Shown: piece by piece, positions 32,107 through 32,107 of the stretch
Layout: the number at the start of each line of letters is the position of its first letter
How positions within the stretch are numbered: the first letter of the stretch is position 1
NCBI GenBank assembly: GCA_900660155.1
Contig: CABFPE010000199.1
Span: forward strand, 244,985 to 277,091
Direction of reading: 5' to 3'
Length of the DNA: 32,107 nucleotides
From: Hofstenia miamia
Taxonomy: Eukaryota > Xenacoelomorpha > Acoela > Hofsteniidae
Position numbers and translations under genes: made by a program
The notes under the pieces: generated by a model
Databases searched by the model: none
What the model was told of the DNA's origin: nothing
The model's input: the letters and a program-made list of their open reading frames with translations, nothing else

Positions 32107-32107
32107 G

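Noticed and set aside
1..32107. CRISPR arrays, bacterial operons, tRNA or rRNA genes
   Set aside because: No regularly spaced direct repeats, ribosome-binding sites, cloverleaf candidates or rRNA cores were recognised by reading. A tRNAscan-SE or Rfam search was not possible here.

Overview
The window is AT-rich, intron-bearing animal DNA. It has TA microsatellites, many small DNA-transposon remnants, two decayed LINE reverse transcriptases and a P/THAP-like transposase remnant. Splice acceptors are mostly TTTAG. No operons, Shine-Dalgarno sites or dense ORFs are seen, so it is not bacterial. The species is not fixed by the sequence: an AT-rich invertebrate (a Hydra-like cnidarian is one possibility) fits, but that is inference only. 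Most open frames of 60-100 codons here are expected by chance at this base composition and were left out.

Layout. Positions 1-12130 are largely non-coding. They hold two TIR/TA-flanked MITEs (3505-3830 and 6780-6968), a hAT-like MITE copy (2894-3067), a GC-rich CCCGACC element (10858-11244) and a faint coding-like block near 10270-10400. Positions 12167-13267 (minus) carry one intact intronless gene: a membrane-anchored RBR E3 ubiquitin ligase of the RNF217 type. Its active-site cysteine is present, but the histidine that normally follows is replaced by threonine. Positions 14138-15046 hold a perfect 454-bp duplication around a single unknown base, almost certainly a scaffolding artefact. Positions 16530-17640 hold a dead LINE. 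Positions 17640-21500 are essentially featureless.

The main multi-exon gene runs on the minus strand from 29920 down to about 22246. Seven exons join in matching phase into one 360-codon open frame. The protein is the catalytic domain of a MATCAP/KIAA0895-family (DUF1704) microtubule-associated tyrosine carboxypeptidase, with an HExxTH motif and a downstream EEGLA. Its first exons are not in the window or were not recognised. Its largest intron (23738-26537) carries a decayed LINE, a 147-bp hAT MITE with a perfect 8-bp target duplication, and a 158-bp TIR element. Downstream of the gene are coding-like but broken blocks of unknown identity (21519-21971 and 22400-22956).

The right end (30824-32107) holds the C-terminal part of a P-element/THAP9-like transposase. 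It is interrupted by another single-n scaffold join with a 98-bp near-duplicate, and an unidentified exon-like frame reaches the window edge. The two recognisable genes act in different pathways (ubiquitin transfer at membranes, tubulin detyrosination), and nothing suggests they work together. I found no convincing new multi-gene system. The most useful leads are the altered RBR active site, the reconstructed MATCAP-like gene and the assembly joins.
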